From Amycolatopsis iheyensis (GTDB lineage Bacteria; Actinomycetota; Actinomycetes; Mycobacteriales; Pseudonocardiaceae), in NCBI RefSeq assembly GCF_024703995.1, contig NZ_JAMXQV010000011.1:124001-188000 (forward strand): DNA of 64,000 bases, in the 5' to 3' direction. The translations under genes and the position numbers were made by a program. Below the pieces are notes generated by a model. The model was given only the letters and a program-made list of their open reading frames with translations. It made no database searches and was not told where the DNA came from. Shown in pieces: positions 42,059 through 51,044 of this stretch; position 1 is the stretch's first letter; the number at the start of each line of letters is the position of its first letter.

Positions 42059-43615
42059 TCAGTGGGCGTCGAGGGTGACCGAGTGCCAGCCCGTCGCGCC
42101 GTCCGGGACCGGGTCCGCGCGGTTCTCCGTCTGCGTGTAGCCGTCCTGGTCGGTCGCGCGGACGAACGCCTGGTGCGTGCCCTTCGGCACGTCCAGCTCG
42201 ATCCACCACAGGCGCCAGGTGTCCTTGCTCACCTCGGCCGACAGCGTCGCCGGCTGCCAGGGGCCCTGGTCCAGCCGGACCTCGACCTTCGCGATGCCCG
42301 TGTGCTGCGCCCACGCCGTGCCGGCCAGCCGGACCTTGCCCGCCGTCACGCCCGCGAAGCCGCTCGGGGTGTCGATGCGGGACTCCGTCTTGATCGGCGC
42401 CTGCTCGGCCCAGCCGCGGTCGAGCCAGTACGACTGCCGCGCGTCCCACTTCGTGAACTCCAGCGACTCGACCCACTTCGTCGCGGACACGTACCCGTAC
42501 AGCCCCGGGATGACGATCCGCGCCGGGAAGCCGTGCTCGATCGGCAGCGGCTCGCCGTTCATGCCGATCGCCAGCATCGCGCCCCGCGTCGGATCCAGCG
42601 CCACGTTCGCCGGGGTGCCGCACGTCCAGCCGTCGACGCTGGTGGCGTACATCTGCTCGGCCCCGGCCTGCACCCCGGCCTGGTCGAGCAGGTCGACGAG
42701 GTCGACGCCGAGCCAGGTCGCGTTCGAGATCAGCGGCCCGCCGACCTCGTTGGAGACGCAGGTGAGCGTGACGCGGCGCTCGACCAGCGGCCGGTTCCGG
42801 ATGTCGGCGTAGGAGAACGTCACCTCGCGATCGACCATCCCGTGGATCTTCAGGCTCCAGTCCTCGGTGCGGATCTGCGGCACGACCAGCGCGGTGTCGA
42901 TCCGGTAGAAGTCGCCGTTCGGCGTGATGAACGGCGGTGAGCCGAGCTTGACGAAGTCCGCGTCGGCGGGCAGCGGCGGCGCGGTCCGCGCGGGGGTCAG
43001 CGGCCCGACGGCGGCCCGTGAGTCCTCGGCGTTCTTGCTGGTCCCGGCCACCTGCCCGACGACGGCGGCGATCCCCGACCCGGCCGCGACGCCGACCCCG
43101 GCCCGCAGAAACTTCCGGCGGTCTAAGCCCCGGTCGTGGATCACGTCCACCGGCAGCGCGACCCGGTGCAGCATCGTGAAGGCGATCAGCCCGGCGACGA
43201 GTGCGGCGACCGGCGCCAGCAGCGAGACCTGCCCGAGGTCGCTGCGCGCGTAGACCGCGGCGACGCCGGCCGCGCCCAGCAGGAAGACCAGGATCTGCCC
43301 GGCGCGCGGCGTCCGGCGGGAGAGCTGCCCGGCGAGCACCGCGAACAGCACCAGCACCACCCCGAGCCCGACCTTGAGGATCGGCTTGTCCCAGGTGCCC
43401 AGCGTCCGCTCGGCCCACTTCACGATCGCGGTCGGGCTGTGGTCGATGACGTAGTTCGCCACCGCGATGAACGGCGACGCCGTGTACCCGACGAAGCCCG
43501 CGACCAGGTGCCCGACGCCGAGGGCGGCGGCCAGCGCGAGGAGCCCGATCAGCGTCGCGACCGGGAGTGAAAGCCGTCTCGGCGCCTCGGGCGGTGCTTC
43601 CTGCAGAGTGCTCAC
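42059..43615 (-). CDS. membrane-anchored sulfite-oxidase-family molybdoenzyme
   Basis: A 518-residue protein. The N-terminal part has about four transmembrane helices (residues 18-40, 76-95, 105-122 and 128-150), then a twin-arginine-like DRRKFLRAGVGVAAGSG and a molybdopterin domain. The molybdenum-ligating cysteine is in RRVTLTCVSNEVGGPLI; GLYGYVSATKWVESLEF and the C-terminal Mo-co dimerisation domain follow. Homologs oxidise sulfite or related substrates outside the membrane, passing electrons to the respiratory chain. A repeat element adjoins its 3' end. Confidence 0.9.
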   Translation of the reverse strand: MSTLQEAPPEAPRRLSLPVATLIGLLALAAALGVGHLVAGFVGYTASPFIAVANYVIDHSPTAIVKWAERTLGTWDKPILKVGLGVVLVLFAVLAGQLSRRTPRAGQILVFLLGAAGVAAVYARSDLGQVSLLAPVAALVAGLIAFTMLHRVALPVDVIHDRGLDRRKFLRAGVGVAAGSGIAAVVGQVAGTSKNAEDSRAAVGPLTPARTAPPLPADADFVKLGSPPFITPNGDFYRIDTALVVPQIRTEDWSLKIHGMVDREVTFSYADIRNRPLVERRVTLTCVSNEVGGPLISNATWLGVDLVDLLDQAGVQAGAEQMYATSVDGWTCGTPANVALDPTRGAMLAIGMNGEPLPIEHGFPARIVIPGLYGYVSATKWVESLEFTKWDARQSYWLDRGWAEQAPIKTESRIDTPSGFAGVTAGKVRLAGTAWAQHTGIAKVEVRLDQGPWQPATLSAEVSKDTWRLWWIELDVPKGTHQAFVRATDQDGYTQTENRADPVPDGATGWHSVTLDAH

Positions 43616-43672
43616 GCCTCCATCTTCGGAGCCGTGCCGTGAAGCGGCTGCTCGATCCCGCTTACGGACCTG

Positions 43673-43912
43673 TTACGGCTTGAGGGCCTTCCGCAGCCGG
43701 TCCTCTTCGACGCGCCAGTACCCGTGCTCGGCCCCGTCGACCAGGATCACCGGGACGCGGTCGCCGTACTCGGCCCGCCACTCCGGGTCGGTGTCGACGT
43801 CCTCCGCGCGCCAGGGAACCCCCAGCTCACCGCAGATCCGGGCGACCTCCGCCTCCGCGACCTCGCAGAGGTGGCAGCCGTCGCGGCCCATGACCGTCAC
43901 TTCGTGCGCCAT
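43673..43912 (-). CDS. glutaredoxin-like protein
   Basis: A 79-residue thioredoxin-fold protein of the NrdH/DUF836 type with the redox pair GCHLC (Cys13, Cys16) and the cis-proline segment DRVPVILVDG. It corresponds in position and size to mycobacterial Rv0508 (from memory). It is a candidate thiol-disulfide reductant; its partner is unknown. It lies about 57 bp downstream of the molybdoenzyme start on the same strand. Confidence 0.88.
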   Translation of the reverse strand: MAHEVTVMGRDGCHLCEVAEAEVARICGELGVPWRAEDVDTDPEWRAEYGDRVPVILVDGAEHGYWRVEEDRLRKALKP

Positions 43913-43922
43913 GGCGTCAGTA

Positions 43923-45434
43923 CTACCGCAACCGCACGCGGCGCAGCTTGCCGGTGGCCGAGTGCGGCAGCGACTCGGCGAACTCGACGGCGTGCGGCAC
44001 CTTGTAACCCGCCAGGTGGGCCGCGCAGTGGTCGACGACCTGCTGCTCCGACAGCGACGCCCCGGCGGTCGGCACGACGAACGCCTTCACCGCTTCGCCG
44101 CTTCGCTCGTCCACCACCCCGACGACGGCGGCTTCGGCGACCTCGGGCAGCTGCCCGATGACCTCCTCGACCTCGTGCGGGAAGACGTTGAAGCCGTTGA
44201 CGATGATCAGGTCGTTGGCCCGGTCGACCAGGTGCAGGTCGCCGTCGACGTCGAGGTAGCCGACGTCGCCGGTGCGGAACCAGCCGTCGGAGTCGGGCCC
44301 GTGACCGCCGTCGGGCCAGTAACCGGAGAACAGGTTCGCGCCGCGGATCGACACCAGCCCGGTCTCCCCCTCGGCCTCGAAGACGTCGTCGACGTCGTCC
44401 GGGTCGAGCGGCACGGCCTGGTCGGTGCCGTCGCTGTCGACCAGCCGCAGCTCGACGCCGGGCAGCGGCCGGCCGACCGAGCCGGGCTTCGGGTAGCCCG
44501 TGACCAGCGTCGAGGTCACCACCGGCGCGCATTCGGTCAGGCCGTAGCCCTCGAAGACGTCGAGGCCGGTGGCCTCGCGGATCGCGCCGAGCACCTTCGG
44601 GTGCAGCGGCGCGGCGCCCGAGGTCATCCGCCGGACGGTGGTCAGCTTCGCGCGCAGCTCCTCGGTGCCGAGCGCGGCGAACTCCGTGTACATCGTCGGG
44701 ACGCCGGTGATCGTCGTGACGCCGTGCTCGGCGCAGTCGTCCAGCGTGCGCTGCGCCTCGAAGCGCTCCGAAAGGACGGCGGTCGCGCCGACCTCGACCG
44801 CGTGCAGCAGGCCGGGGCCGAGGCCGTAGACGTGGAAGAGCGGGATGGTGATCAGCACGCGGTCGTCGTGGTCCAGCGCGCCCTCGACGCCGCTGATCTG
44901 CGCCAGGTTCGCCAGCAGCGCGCGGTGCGACAGCATGACGCCGCGCGGCGGCCCGGTGGTGCCGGAGGTGTAGGAGACGACGGCGATGTCCTCGCCCGCG
45001 CGGCCCGCGTCGACGGATTCGACTGCTCCATCCGGGTCGGATTCCGGAGTGAGACCGGTCACGCCGGCCGGCAGCTCCTCTTCGGCGTCGCGCGTGATGA
45101 CAACCTTGGCACCGCTGTGCTCGAGCAGCTTCTCGAGTTCGGGGCCCGGCGCCTGCGGCGACAGCGGCACGACGATCGCCCCGGCGCGCAGGGCGCCGAA
45201 GAACGCGACCACGAAGTCCACCGACGTCGGCAGCCGCAGCGCCACCCGGTCACCGGGCGCGACTCCCGCGTCCGCGAGCCGCCTGGCCTGCGCCTGGACG
45301 ACGTCGGCCAGCTCGCCGAAGGTCAGGCCGCGCTCACCGCCGGTCTCGCGCACGGCCGGGTGGTCCGGCCACGTGGCCGCGGCCCGCGTGAGCAGCCCGC
45401 CGACCCCCGACTGCGTCCCCTCTGGAGCACTCAC
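43923..45434 (-). CDS. acyl-CoA synthetase (AMP-forming), long-chain type
   Basis: A 503-residue adenylate-forming ligase. The P-loop SYTSGTTGPPRGVMLS, the adenylate motif FEGYGLTECAPVV, GWFRTGDVGYLDVDGDLHLVDRANDLI and the C-terminal lysine in LPHSATGKLRRV are present. It probably activates fatty or other carboxylic acids. The start GTG 45434 (MSAPEGTQSG) has GGAGAGG upstream; the frame is open a further 21 codons. The substrate is unknown. It is divergent from the bldN region. Confidence 0.88.
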   Translation of the reverse strand: MSAPEGTQSGVGGLLTRAAATWPDHPAVRETGGERGLTFGELADVVQAQARRLADAGVAPGDRVALRLPTSVDFVVAFFGALRAGAIVVPLSPQAPGPELEKLLEHSGAKVVITRDAEEELPAGVTGLTPESDPDGAVESVDAGRAGEDIAVVSYTSGTTGPPRGVMLSHRALLANLAQISGVEGALDHDDRVLITIPLFHVYGLGPGLLHAVEVGATAVLSERFEAQRTLDDCAEHGVTTITGVPTMYTEFAALGTEELRAKLTTVRRMTSGAAPLHPKVLGAIREATGLDVFEGYGLTECAPVVTSTLVTGYPKPGSVGRPLPGVELRLVDSDGTDQAVPLDPDDVDDVFEAEGETGLVSIRGANLFSGYWPDGGHGPDSDGWFRTGDVGYLDVDGDLHLVDRANDLIIVNGFNVFPHEVEEVIGQLPEVAEAAVVGVVDERSGEAVKAFVVPTAGASLSEQQVVDHCAAHLAGYKVPHAVEFAESLPHSATGKLRRVRLR

Positions 45435-45649
45435 CCGTGGTCCACCTCTCCTCGACCGGCCAAACCGTTGCAAGTCTGTCATTCGGAGCGACGTCATGGG
45501 TGCTGACCGCGAGCGTCGCGTTCCTGCAACCCCCGAGCCAGTACCCAGCCACTACCCAGCCACTACCTACTTCGCGGTAACTACACGTATGCTGCACTGC
45601 GTCGCGGGGTGGTGTTGATCACCGCCGCGACCGGAGAGAGGGAGTCGCC

Positions 45650-45772
45650 GTGACGAACTTGCCTGCCCACGAGGCCGTGGGGCATGCGAGCCGGCAGGCC
45701 CCTGCTCGTCCGAGGTCCGGGGGTACCGTGGCCCGCTGGGTCAGAGCCGCCGCCGGAGGTGCCGCCCGATGA
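45650..45772 (+). CDS. 40-codon upstream frame coupled to bldN
   Basis: Behind a strong GGAGAGAGGGAG (5 nt from the GTG) a 40-residue frame encodes MTNLPAHEAVGHASRQ and a basic tail ending GGAAR. Its TGA overlaps the bldN ATG as ATGA, so its translation should control bldN initiation. The rest of the 334-bp gap (45435-45649) has no gene but holds a short tandem repeat (CCCAGCCACTA twice near 45545) and a possible -10 TATGCT. No homolog is recognised; it may be a leader peptide. Confidence 0.45.
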   Translation: MTNLPAHEAVGHASRQAPARPRSGGTVARWVRAAAGGAAR

Positions 45773-46461
45773 CCGTCCCCACCGCCGTGAGCCGCGGGCC
45801 CGTCTTCATGTTCGCCGAGCGCGTGTTCGGGCGATCGAACACCGTGCCGCTGAGCAGGCAGGCGTCGGACGAAGAGCGCGCCGAAGCGGCCAAGGCCGAG
45901 GCCTGGGACCTGGTGCGCGCCGCGCAGGACGGCGACTCGTCCGCGTTCGGCCGGCTCTACGACCGCTACGTCGACGTCGTCTACCGGTACGTGCTCTTCC
46001 GCCTGGGCGACCGCGACCTGGCCGAGGACGTCACCAGTGAGACGTTCCTGCGCGCGCTGCGCCGGATCACGTCGGTGAGCTACCAGGGCCGTGACGTCGG
46101 CGCCTGGTTCGTCACCATCGCCCGCAACCTCGTGCTCGACCACGTGAAGTCGAGCCGGTTCCGCCTCGAGGTCGTCACCGACGAGGTGACCGAGCCCGGC
46201 TCGGCGCCGTTTTCCGTCGGCGCGAGCGTCCAGGCCGGTCCCGAGCAGGAGGCGATCAGCCGCGCGACCCGCACCGAGCTGCTGCGCTGCGTTGCCGAAC
46301 TGGGCGACGACCAGCGCGAATGCATCATCCTGCGGTTCCTGCAGGGCCTGTCGGTGGCGGAGACGGCGCAGATCATGAACCGCAACGAAGGGGCGATCAA
46401 GGCGCTCCAGCACCGCGCCGTACGCCGTTTGGCACAACTTCTGCCCACCGGATTGCGCTGA
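45769..46461 (+). CDS. bldN: ECF sigma factor of the BldN type
   Basis: A 230-residue sigma-70 family factor. Region 2 (AFGRLYDRYVDVVYRYVLFR, DLAEDVTSETFLRALRRI, AWFVTIARNLVLDHVKSSRF) and region 4 (ECIILRFLQGLSVAETAQIM, EGAIKALQHRAVRRLAQLL) match Streptomyces sigma-BldN closely. BldN drives aerial-hypha genes such as chaplins. It has an N-terminal extension of about 45 residues, shorter than the pro-sequence of the Streptomyces protein. GGAGGTG lies 7 nt before the ATG. The anti-sigma gene rsbN follows. Confidence 0.86.
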   Translation: MTVPTAVSRGPVFMFAERVFGRSNTVPLSRQASDEERAEAAKAEAWDLVRAAQDGDSSAFGRLYDRYVDVVYRYVLFRLGDRDLAEDVTSETFLRALRRITSVSYQGRDVGAWFVTIARNLVLDHVKSSRFRLEVVTDEVTEPGSAPFSVGASVQAGPEQEAISRATRTELLRCVAELGDDQRECIILRFLQGLSVAETAQIMNRNEGAIKALQHRAVRRLAQLLPTGLR

Positions 46462-46572
46462 TCCCGCGAACTTTTCGGTCCGTCGACCGGATCCGGTAAC
46501 CCTCGCGCCTTCTTAATCGTTACTCCTGCCAGACCGGTGTCAGGACCGGCCATGGCCAGATGGAGCTGCGCA

Positions 46573-47631
46573 GTGAGGTTTGCGCGTGAGCGAGCCGAGA
46601 TCGATCGGTTCGCGCGTGCCCTGGAGCCGTCCCCGGTACGCCGGGACGGCGAGTTCGCCGACGAGCTGGCGCTCGTCGGCGCGTTGCGCGAGCTCGGTGC
46701 GGCCGGGGCCCCGGACCTGGAGACGCGGCAGCGGATCCGCGCGGAGATCGCGGGCCGCCTGGAGACGGCGGCGGCCACCCCTCGTCGGAGGTGGCGGCCG
46801 CGGACCGCCGACCTGGTGGCCGCCGCGCTCTTCCTGTTCCTCGTGCTTTCCGGCCTGACTCTCGTGCTTTCGCGCAGCGCGTTGCCGGGCGACCCGCTGT
46901 ACGGCGTGAAGCGCGCCGGGGAGTCGACGGCGCTGGGCCTGACCTTCGGCGACGAGGCCAAGGCCCGCAAGCACCTGGAGTTCGCGACCAACCGCGTCAC
47001 CGAGCTGGGTGAGCTGGCTTCGGAAGGCGCGAGCGACGCCGACTACCGGACGGCGTACGACGACTTCGCGGCCGACCTGAAGGCCGGTGTCACCCAGATG
47101 GCGACCGTGGCGACCAGCGACGGCGGCGGCGCGCAGGCGCTGTCCGACGTCCGGCTGTGGGCCCGCAACCAGGAGGCGCGGCTCGCGGCGCTGCCGGCCG
47201 GCGCGGCTCCCGTGCTCGGCGAAGTCCGCGAGCTACTCGGCAAGGTCCAGGAGCGCACGAGCGGGCTGGCGGCCCGGATGAACTGCTACCAGATCACCAC
47301 CGGGACGTCGGACGACCTGGGCCTGATCCCGGCGACCGGCGCCTGCACGCAGCGGCCGGCGCCTTCGTCCGGCGGCGAGCCGACGTCGGCGGCGCCTCAA
47401 TCGTCGACGCCGAGCACGGAGACGGCCCCGACGGGCACGCAGCTGCCGCCGTCGAACGCCGCGTCGACGCGGGGCCTGCCCGCGCCGACCGGCGGGGTCA
47501 CGCCGCCGCCCGTGTACGGCCAGGTGCCGACGACCACGCCGCGGCCGCCGGTGACGTCGACCACGCAGCCGCCGCCGCTGGTTTCGATCCCGCCGCTGCT
47601 CCCGGGCCTGCCGCCGATCGTGATCGGCTGA
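46573..47631 (+). CDS. rsbN: membrane anti-sigma factor RsbN-like (DUF5667)
   Basis: A 352-residue single-pass membrane protein following bldN, as RsbN does in Streptomyces. The cytoplasmic N-terminus (FARERAEIDRFARALEPSP) should bind the sigma factor. A helix lies at about 80-100 (LVAAALFLFLVLSGLTLVLS), then a DUF5667-type extracytoplasmic domain (LPGDPLYGVKRAGESTALGL) and a long Pro/Thr-rich tail. The start is ambiguous: GTG 46573 (GGAG at 8 nt), ATG 46552 or GTG 46537. It is named by homology pattern and position. Confidence 0.8.
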   Translation: MRFARERAEIDRFARALEPSPVRRDGEFADELALVGALRELGAAGAPDLETRQRIRAEIAGRLETAAATPRRRWRPRTADLVAAALFLFLVLSGLTLVLSRSALPGDPLYGVKRAGESTALGLTFGDEAKARKHLEFATNRVTELGELASEGASDADYRTAYDDFAADLKAGVTQMATVATSDGGGAQALSDVRLWARNQEARLAALPAGAAPVLGEVRELLGKVQERTSGLAARMNCYQITTGTSDDLGLIPATGACTQRPAPSSGGEPTSAAPQSSTPSTETAPTGTQLPPSNAASTRGLPAPTGGVTPPPVYGQVPTTTPRPPVTSTTQPPPLVSIPPLLPGLPPIVIG

Positions 47632-47705
47632 GGTCCGGGCCACACCCGCGACGACTCGGTGGGCGGCTCGCTACGCTGTGCGCAGGAGACGTGGAGGCGG
47701 TGTGC

Positions 47706-48593
47706 GTGTCAGCTTGGCGTGGCAGGGACAAGAGTCAGGAGCTCGAACGGCTCGCCGCGCTCGCGGGCGAGGCGTCGGCCGAAGCCGCGCACGCGCTCTC
47801 CGAACCGCCTTCCCCGCCCGCACCGCCGGACCTCACCGCGGCCGCGTTCTTCGACGTCGACAACACGATGATGATGGGCGCGTCGATCTTCTACTTCGCC
47901 CGCGGCCTCGCCGCGCGGAAGTTCTTCACGTCGTCCGACCTCGCGGGTTTCGTCTGGGGCCAGATCAAGTTCCGGCTCGGCGGCCGTGAGAACAAGGAAG
48001 ACATCAAGACCCACCGCGAGCGCGCACTGTCCTTTGTAGCCGGTCGCACGGTGGCCGAGCTGACGTCGATCAGCGAAGAGATCTACGACGAGCTGATGGC
48101 GGACAAGATCTGGTCGGGCACGCGCGCGCTGGCCCAGATGCACCTCGACGCGGGCCAGCGCGTCTGGCTGGTCACGGCGACCCCGATCGAGCTGGCGGCG
48201 ATCATTTCCCGCCGCCTGGGCCTGACCGGCGCGCTGGGCACGGTCGCGGAGACCCGCGACGGCGTGTACACCGGCCGCCTGGTGGGCGACCTGCTGCACG
48301 GCCGGGCCAAGGCGCACGCGGTGCGCGCGCTGGCGTCCCGCGAGGGCCTGAACCTCAAGCGCTGCACGGCTTATTCGGACTCGGCGAACGACATCCCGAT
48401 GCTGTCCGCCGTCGGCACGGCGGTGGCGGTCAACCCGGACGGCGGCCTGCGCGACGTCGCGCGGGCGCGTGGCTGGGAGATCCGCGACTTCCGGACCGGC
48501 CGGAAGGCCGCGAAGATCGGCGTGCCTTCGGTGCTCGGCGCGGGAGCGCTGGCGGGCGCGGTGGCGGCGGGAATGGCTTACCGCCGCCGCTGA
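47706..48593 (+). CDS. HAD-IB family hydrolase, SerB1-like
   Basis: A 295-residue HAD phosphatase of the SerB/CicA group. The nucleophile motif is FFDVDNTMMMG (Asp50, Asp52), motif II is VTATPIELAA, motif III lysine is in GRAKAHAVRAL and motif IV is AYSDSANDIPML. The C-terminus has a hydrophobic glycine/alanine stretch (LGAGALAGAVAAGMAY) that may anchor it to the membrane. Position matches mycobacterial serB1 (Rv0505c). The substrate may be phosphoserine or a lipid-linked phosphate. It starts at GTG 47706 with GGAGG at 8 nt. Confidence 0.88.
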   Translation: MSAWRGRDKSQELERLAALAGEASAEAAHALSEPPSPPAPPDLTAAAFFDVDNTMMMGASIFYFARGLAARKFFTSSDLAGFVWGQIKFRLGGRENKEDIKTHRERALSFVAGRTVAELTSISEEIYDELMADKIWSGTRALAQMHLDAGQRVWLVTATPIELAAIISRRLGLTGALGTVAETRDGVYTGRLVGDLLHGRAKAHAVRALASREGLNLKRCTAYSDSANDIPMLSAVGTAVAVNPDGGLRDVARARGWEIRDFRTGRKAAKIGVPSVLGAGALAGAVAAGMAYRRR

Positions 48594-48605
48594 CCCAGGC
48601 CCGAT

Positions 48606-48720
48606 GCGCCCCAATGTGGCATTGGGTGCGCTCAACGCACCGAACGCCACATTGGGTGCGTCCAACGCACCCAACGCCACATTGGGTGCGTCCAACGCAC
48701 CCAACGCCACATTGGGGCGC
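48606..48720. repeat. modular repeat element B (three 30-bp units, 15-bp terminal inverted repeats)
   Basis: The ends 48606-48620 and 48706-48720 are perfect inverted repeats (GCGCCCCAATGTGGC and complement). Between them are 30-bp units: two identical (48646-48675 and 48676-48705) and one diverged (48616-48645). Each unit contains TTGGGTGCGT facing ACGCACCCAA. The element lies between convergent genes, 7 bp from the acyltransferase stop. It is related to element A at 41966-42056. Confidence 0.92.
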
Positions 48721-48727
48721 TTGAGGG

Positions 48728-49744
48728 TCAGCCGCGGAAGACCGACTTGCGCTGCGAAAGCCGCCGGTAGAGCGTCTGCTGGATCGACTCGCGGACCTGG
48801 TCGTTCAGCTGGAACACCAGCATCGGGTCGTCCACCGCGTCCGGGCCGTAGGAGTCCGTCGGGATCGGCTCGCCGAACTCGATGCTCCACTTCGTCGGGA
48901 GCGGGAGCGCGCCCAGCAGGCCGAAGTGCGGGAACAGCGGCGTCACCGGGAAGTACGGCAGCCCGAACATCCGGGCCAGGATCTTGATGTCGCCCAGCTT
49001 CGGGTAGATCTCCTCGGCGCCGATGACCGACACCGGGATGATCGGCACGCCCGCGCGCAGCGCCGCCGACACGAAGCCGCCGCGGCCGAAGCGCTGCAGC
49101 TTGTAGCGGGACGAGAACGGCTTTCCGACGCCCTTGAAGCCCTCCGGCCACACGCCGACCAGCTCGCCGCCGCGCAGGAGGCGTTCCGCGTCCGCGTTGC
49201 AGGCCAGCGTCTGGCCCGACTTGCGGGCGAACGACCCGACCAGCGGCAGCTGGAACACCAGGTCGGCGCCCAGGCCGCGCAGGTGCCGGCCGCCGGTTTC
49301 GTCGTGGACCGCCACCGCCGTCATCAGCGAGTCGAGCGGCACCGTGCCCGAGTGGTTCGACACCAGCAGCGCGCCACCGGCCGCCGGCAGGTTCTCGACG
49401 CCGAACGTGTCGACGCGGAACCACTTCTTGTACAGCGCGCGCAGCGGCGGCAGGAAGACCGCGTCGGTCAGCTCGGCGTCGAAGCCGAACTCGTCGACGG
49501 TGTAGTCGCCGGTCAGGCGGTCGCGAATGAAACCGAGCGCCGAGCGCGCGACGTCCGACAGCGGCTCTTCCGGAGTCTCCTTGTCGGCGCCGGGAAAGGC
49601 GACGACCGGCGCGTCCTGCTCGCGGATGTCTTGTTCGACCGGCTTTTCACGGCCCGGTCCGTGCAGGGGGATGACCTGTGCCTCGGCACCGCTCACCGTC
49701 TCCGCCTCGCTTCCGAACTCGTCCAGGTCGTACGGTTTGGTCAT
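48728..49744 (-). CDS. lysophospholipid acyltransferase family protein
   Basis: A 338-residue PlsC-superfamily protein with a 70-residue acidic N-terminal extension. The acyl-acceptor motif reads VSNHSGTVPLD, an NH-Xn-D variant with six residues between His and Asp; GVWPEGFKGVGKPFSSRYKLQ and VPIIPVSVIGAEE form the later blocks. It likely acylates a glycerol- or sugar-lipid at the inner membrane face (Rv0502 equivalent by position). It overlaps the upstream epimerase gene by four bases. Confidence 0.88.
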   Translation of the reverse strand: MTKPYDLDEFGSEAETVSGAEAQVIPLHGPGREKPVEQDIREQDAPVVAFPGADKETPEEPLSDVARSALGFIRDRLTGDYTVDEFGFDAELTDAVFLPPLRALYKKWFRVDTFGVENLPAAGGALLVSNHSGTVPLDSLMTAVAVHDETGGRHLRGLGADLVFQLPLVGSFARKSGQTLACNADAERLLRGGELVGVWPEGFKGVGKPFSSRYKLQRFGRGGFVSAALRAGVPIIPVSVIGAEEIYPKLGDIKILARMFGLPYFPVTPLFPHFGLLGALPLPTKWSIEFGEPIPTDSYGPDAVDDPMLVFQLNDQVRESIQQTLYRRLSQRKSVFRG

Positions 49745-50784
49745 CGGCTCTGCCCGGTCGCCGCGGCGACGAGCACCTTCCCGGCCAGGCCCGCCAGCTT
49801 CCCGCCGTCGAGCACCGGCCGGAGCCCACGTCCGGTGATGTAGTCGTCGAACGTCTCACGCGTGGTCCACCGCGGGGTGTACCCGAACTCGGTCTTCAGC
49901 TTGGTGATGTCGACGACCCGGCCGAAGTTCAGCAACCGGACCTGGTCGGCGGAGAAGTCCACGACGCGGGCGCCGCGCAGGACCTTGCCGACCGACGGCA
50001 CCACGGTCCGCGGCATCGGCAGCTCGACCCGGCCCGCTCGCCGGATCGCCTGCGAGAGGGTGAGTACCCCTTCCGAGCCGACGTTGAACACGCCGGGTTT
50101 GTCGGTCAGGGTCGCGCGTTCCAGCACGGCCAGCGCGTCGGAAGAGTGCAGCAGCTGGATGCGGGCGTCGTAGCCGAAGACCGTCGGGACGACCGGCAGC
50201 GCGAAGTAGCGCGAAAGGACGGTGTCGGTCTCCGGCCCGATGATGTTGGCGAAGCGGAACAACGTCGTGGTGATGTCGGGGCGGCGCCGCACCAGGCCGC
50301 GCACGTAGCCCTCCATCTCGACGGCGTCCTTCGCGTACCCGCTCGACGACGTCGGGATCAGCTCGGAGTCCTCGGTGAACACCGCCTGCGAGCGGGCGCC
50401 GGCGCCGTAGACGGCCGCCGTCGACTTGACCACCAGCTTGCGGACCAGCGGCGAGCGCTGGCAGGCGGCGAGCAGCCGCATGGTGCCGATGACGTTGACT
50501 TCCTTGATCGCCGTGCGGCGCCCCGGCCCGGCCGGGTGCGCGGTGCAGGACGCGTGCACCACCGTGTCGACCTTCGCGGTGCTGATCACCTTGGCGATCA
50601 GCGGGTTCCGGATGTCGGCGCGGACGAACTCGGCGTGGCCCATGCGCTGCAGCACCGTCTTGTCCGGTGCCACCGTGTCGACACCGATGACCCGCTCGAA
50701 ATCGGGGTTGTTGCCCAGCCGGGCGAGCAGTTTCCCGCCCAGTTCGCCGGCGACCCCGGTGACGAGCACGATGTTCGACGGCAT
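49741..50784 (-). CDS. NAD-dependent epimerase/dehydratase (GalE2-like)
   Basis: A 347-residue extended SDR. The nucleotide loop is VTGVAGELGGKLL, and an active-site region SSGYAKDAVEMEGY keeps the tyrosine, but the usual lysine four residues later is not evident. The pairing with the downstream acyltransferase by ATGA overlap is conserved in mycobacteria (Rv0501-Rv0502, from memory). The substrate is unknown; a nucleotide sugar or a lipid-linked sugar is possible. Confidence 0.85.
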   Translation of the reverse strand: MPSNIVLVTGVAGELGGKLLARLGNNPDFERVIGVDTVAPDKTVLQRMGHAEFVRADIRNPLIAKVISTAKVDTVVHASCTAHPAGPGRRTAIKEVNVIGTMRLLAACQRSPLVRKLVVKSTAAVYGAGARSQAVFTEDSELIPTSSSGYAKDAVEMEGYVRGLVRRRPDITTTLFRFANIIGPETDTVLSRYFALPVVPTVFGYDARIQLLHSSDALAVLERATLTDKPGVFNVGSEGVLTLSQAIRRAGRVELPMPRTVVPSVGKVLRGARVVDFSADQVRLLNFGRVVDITKLKTEFGYTPRWTTRETFDDYITGRGLRPVLDGGKLAGLAGKVLVAAATGQSR

Positions 50785-50993
50785 GCGACTCCCTGCGGCG
50801 TAGGGCGTGGTGGGGGTGGACGATCACCCGAAGTGCGCGGGCCTGCACTCACTGGAAGCATCGCGCGGACACCCTTGAGATGTTACCGCTCTTCAGTGGT
50901 AGCTCCGGGGTGTCTTACGTGCTATTAACCGCTTCGCGCCGGAATGCGACGAAGACCTCACTCGAACGGGGGGAAGCGGCCCACCACATGGAC

Positions 50994-51022
50994 GTGGCCC
51001 GTCCAGAGACTGGACGGGCCAC
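50994..51022 (-). terminator. terminator hairpin after bS22
   Basis: GTGGCCCGTCCAG and its exact complement form a 13-bp stem with a 3-nt AGA loop, 22 bp beyond the bS22 stop. The remaining gap to 50785 carries the promoter region of the epimerase gene and no further gene. Confidence 0.75.
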
Positions 51023-51044
51023 GGTCACGCTCAGGCAAGCAGAC

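Noticed and set aside
48616..48720. Regular 30-bp repeats resembling a CRISPR array
   Set aside because: The units are directly adjacent, with no spacers between them, are framed by terminal inverted repeats, and no cas genes are present.
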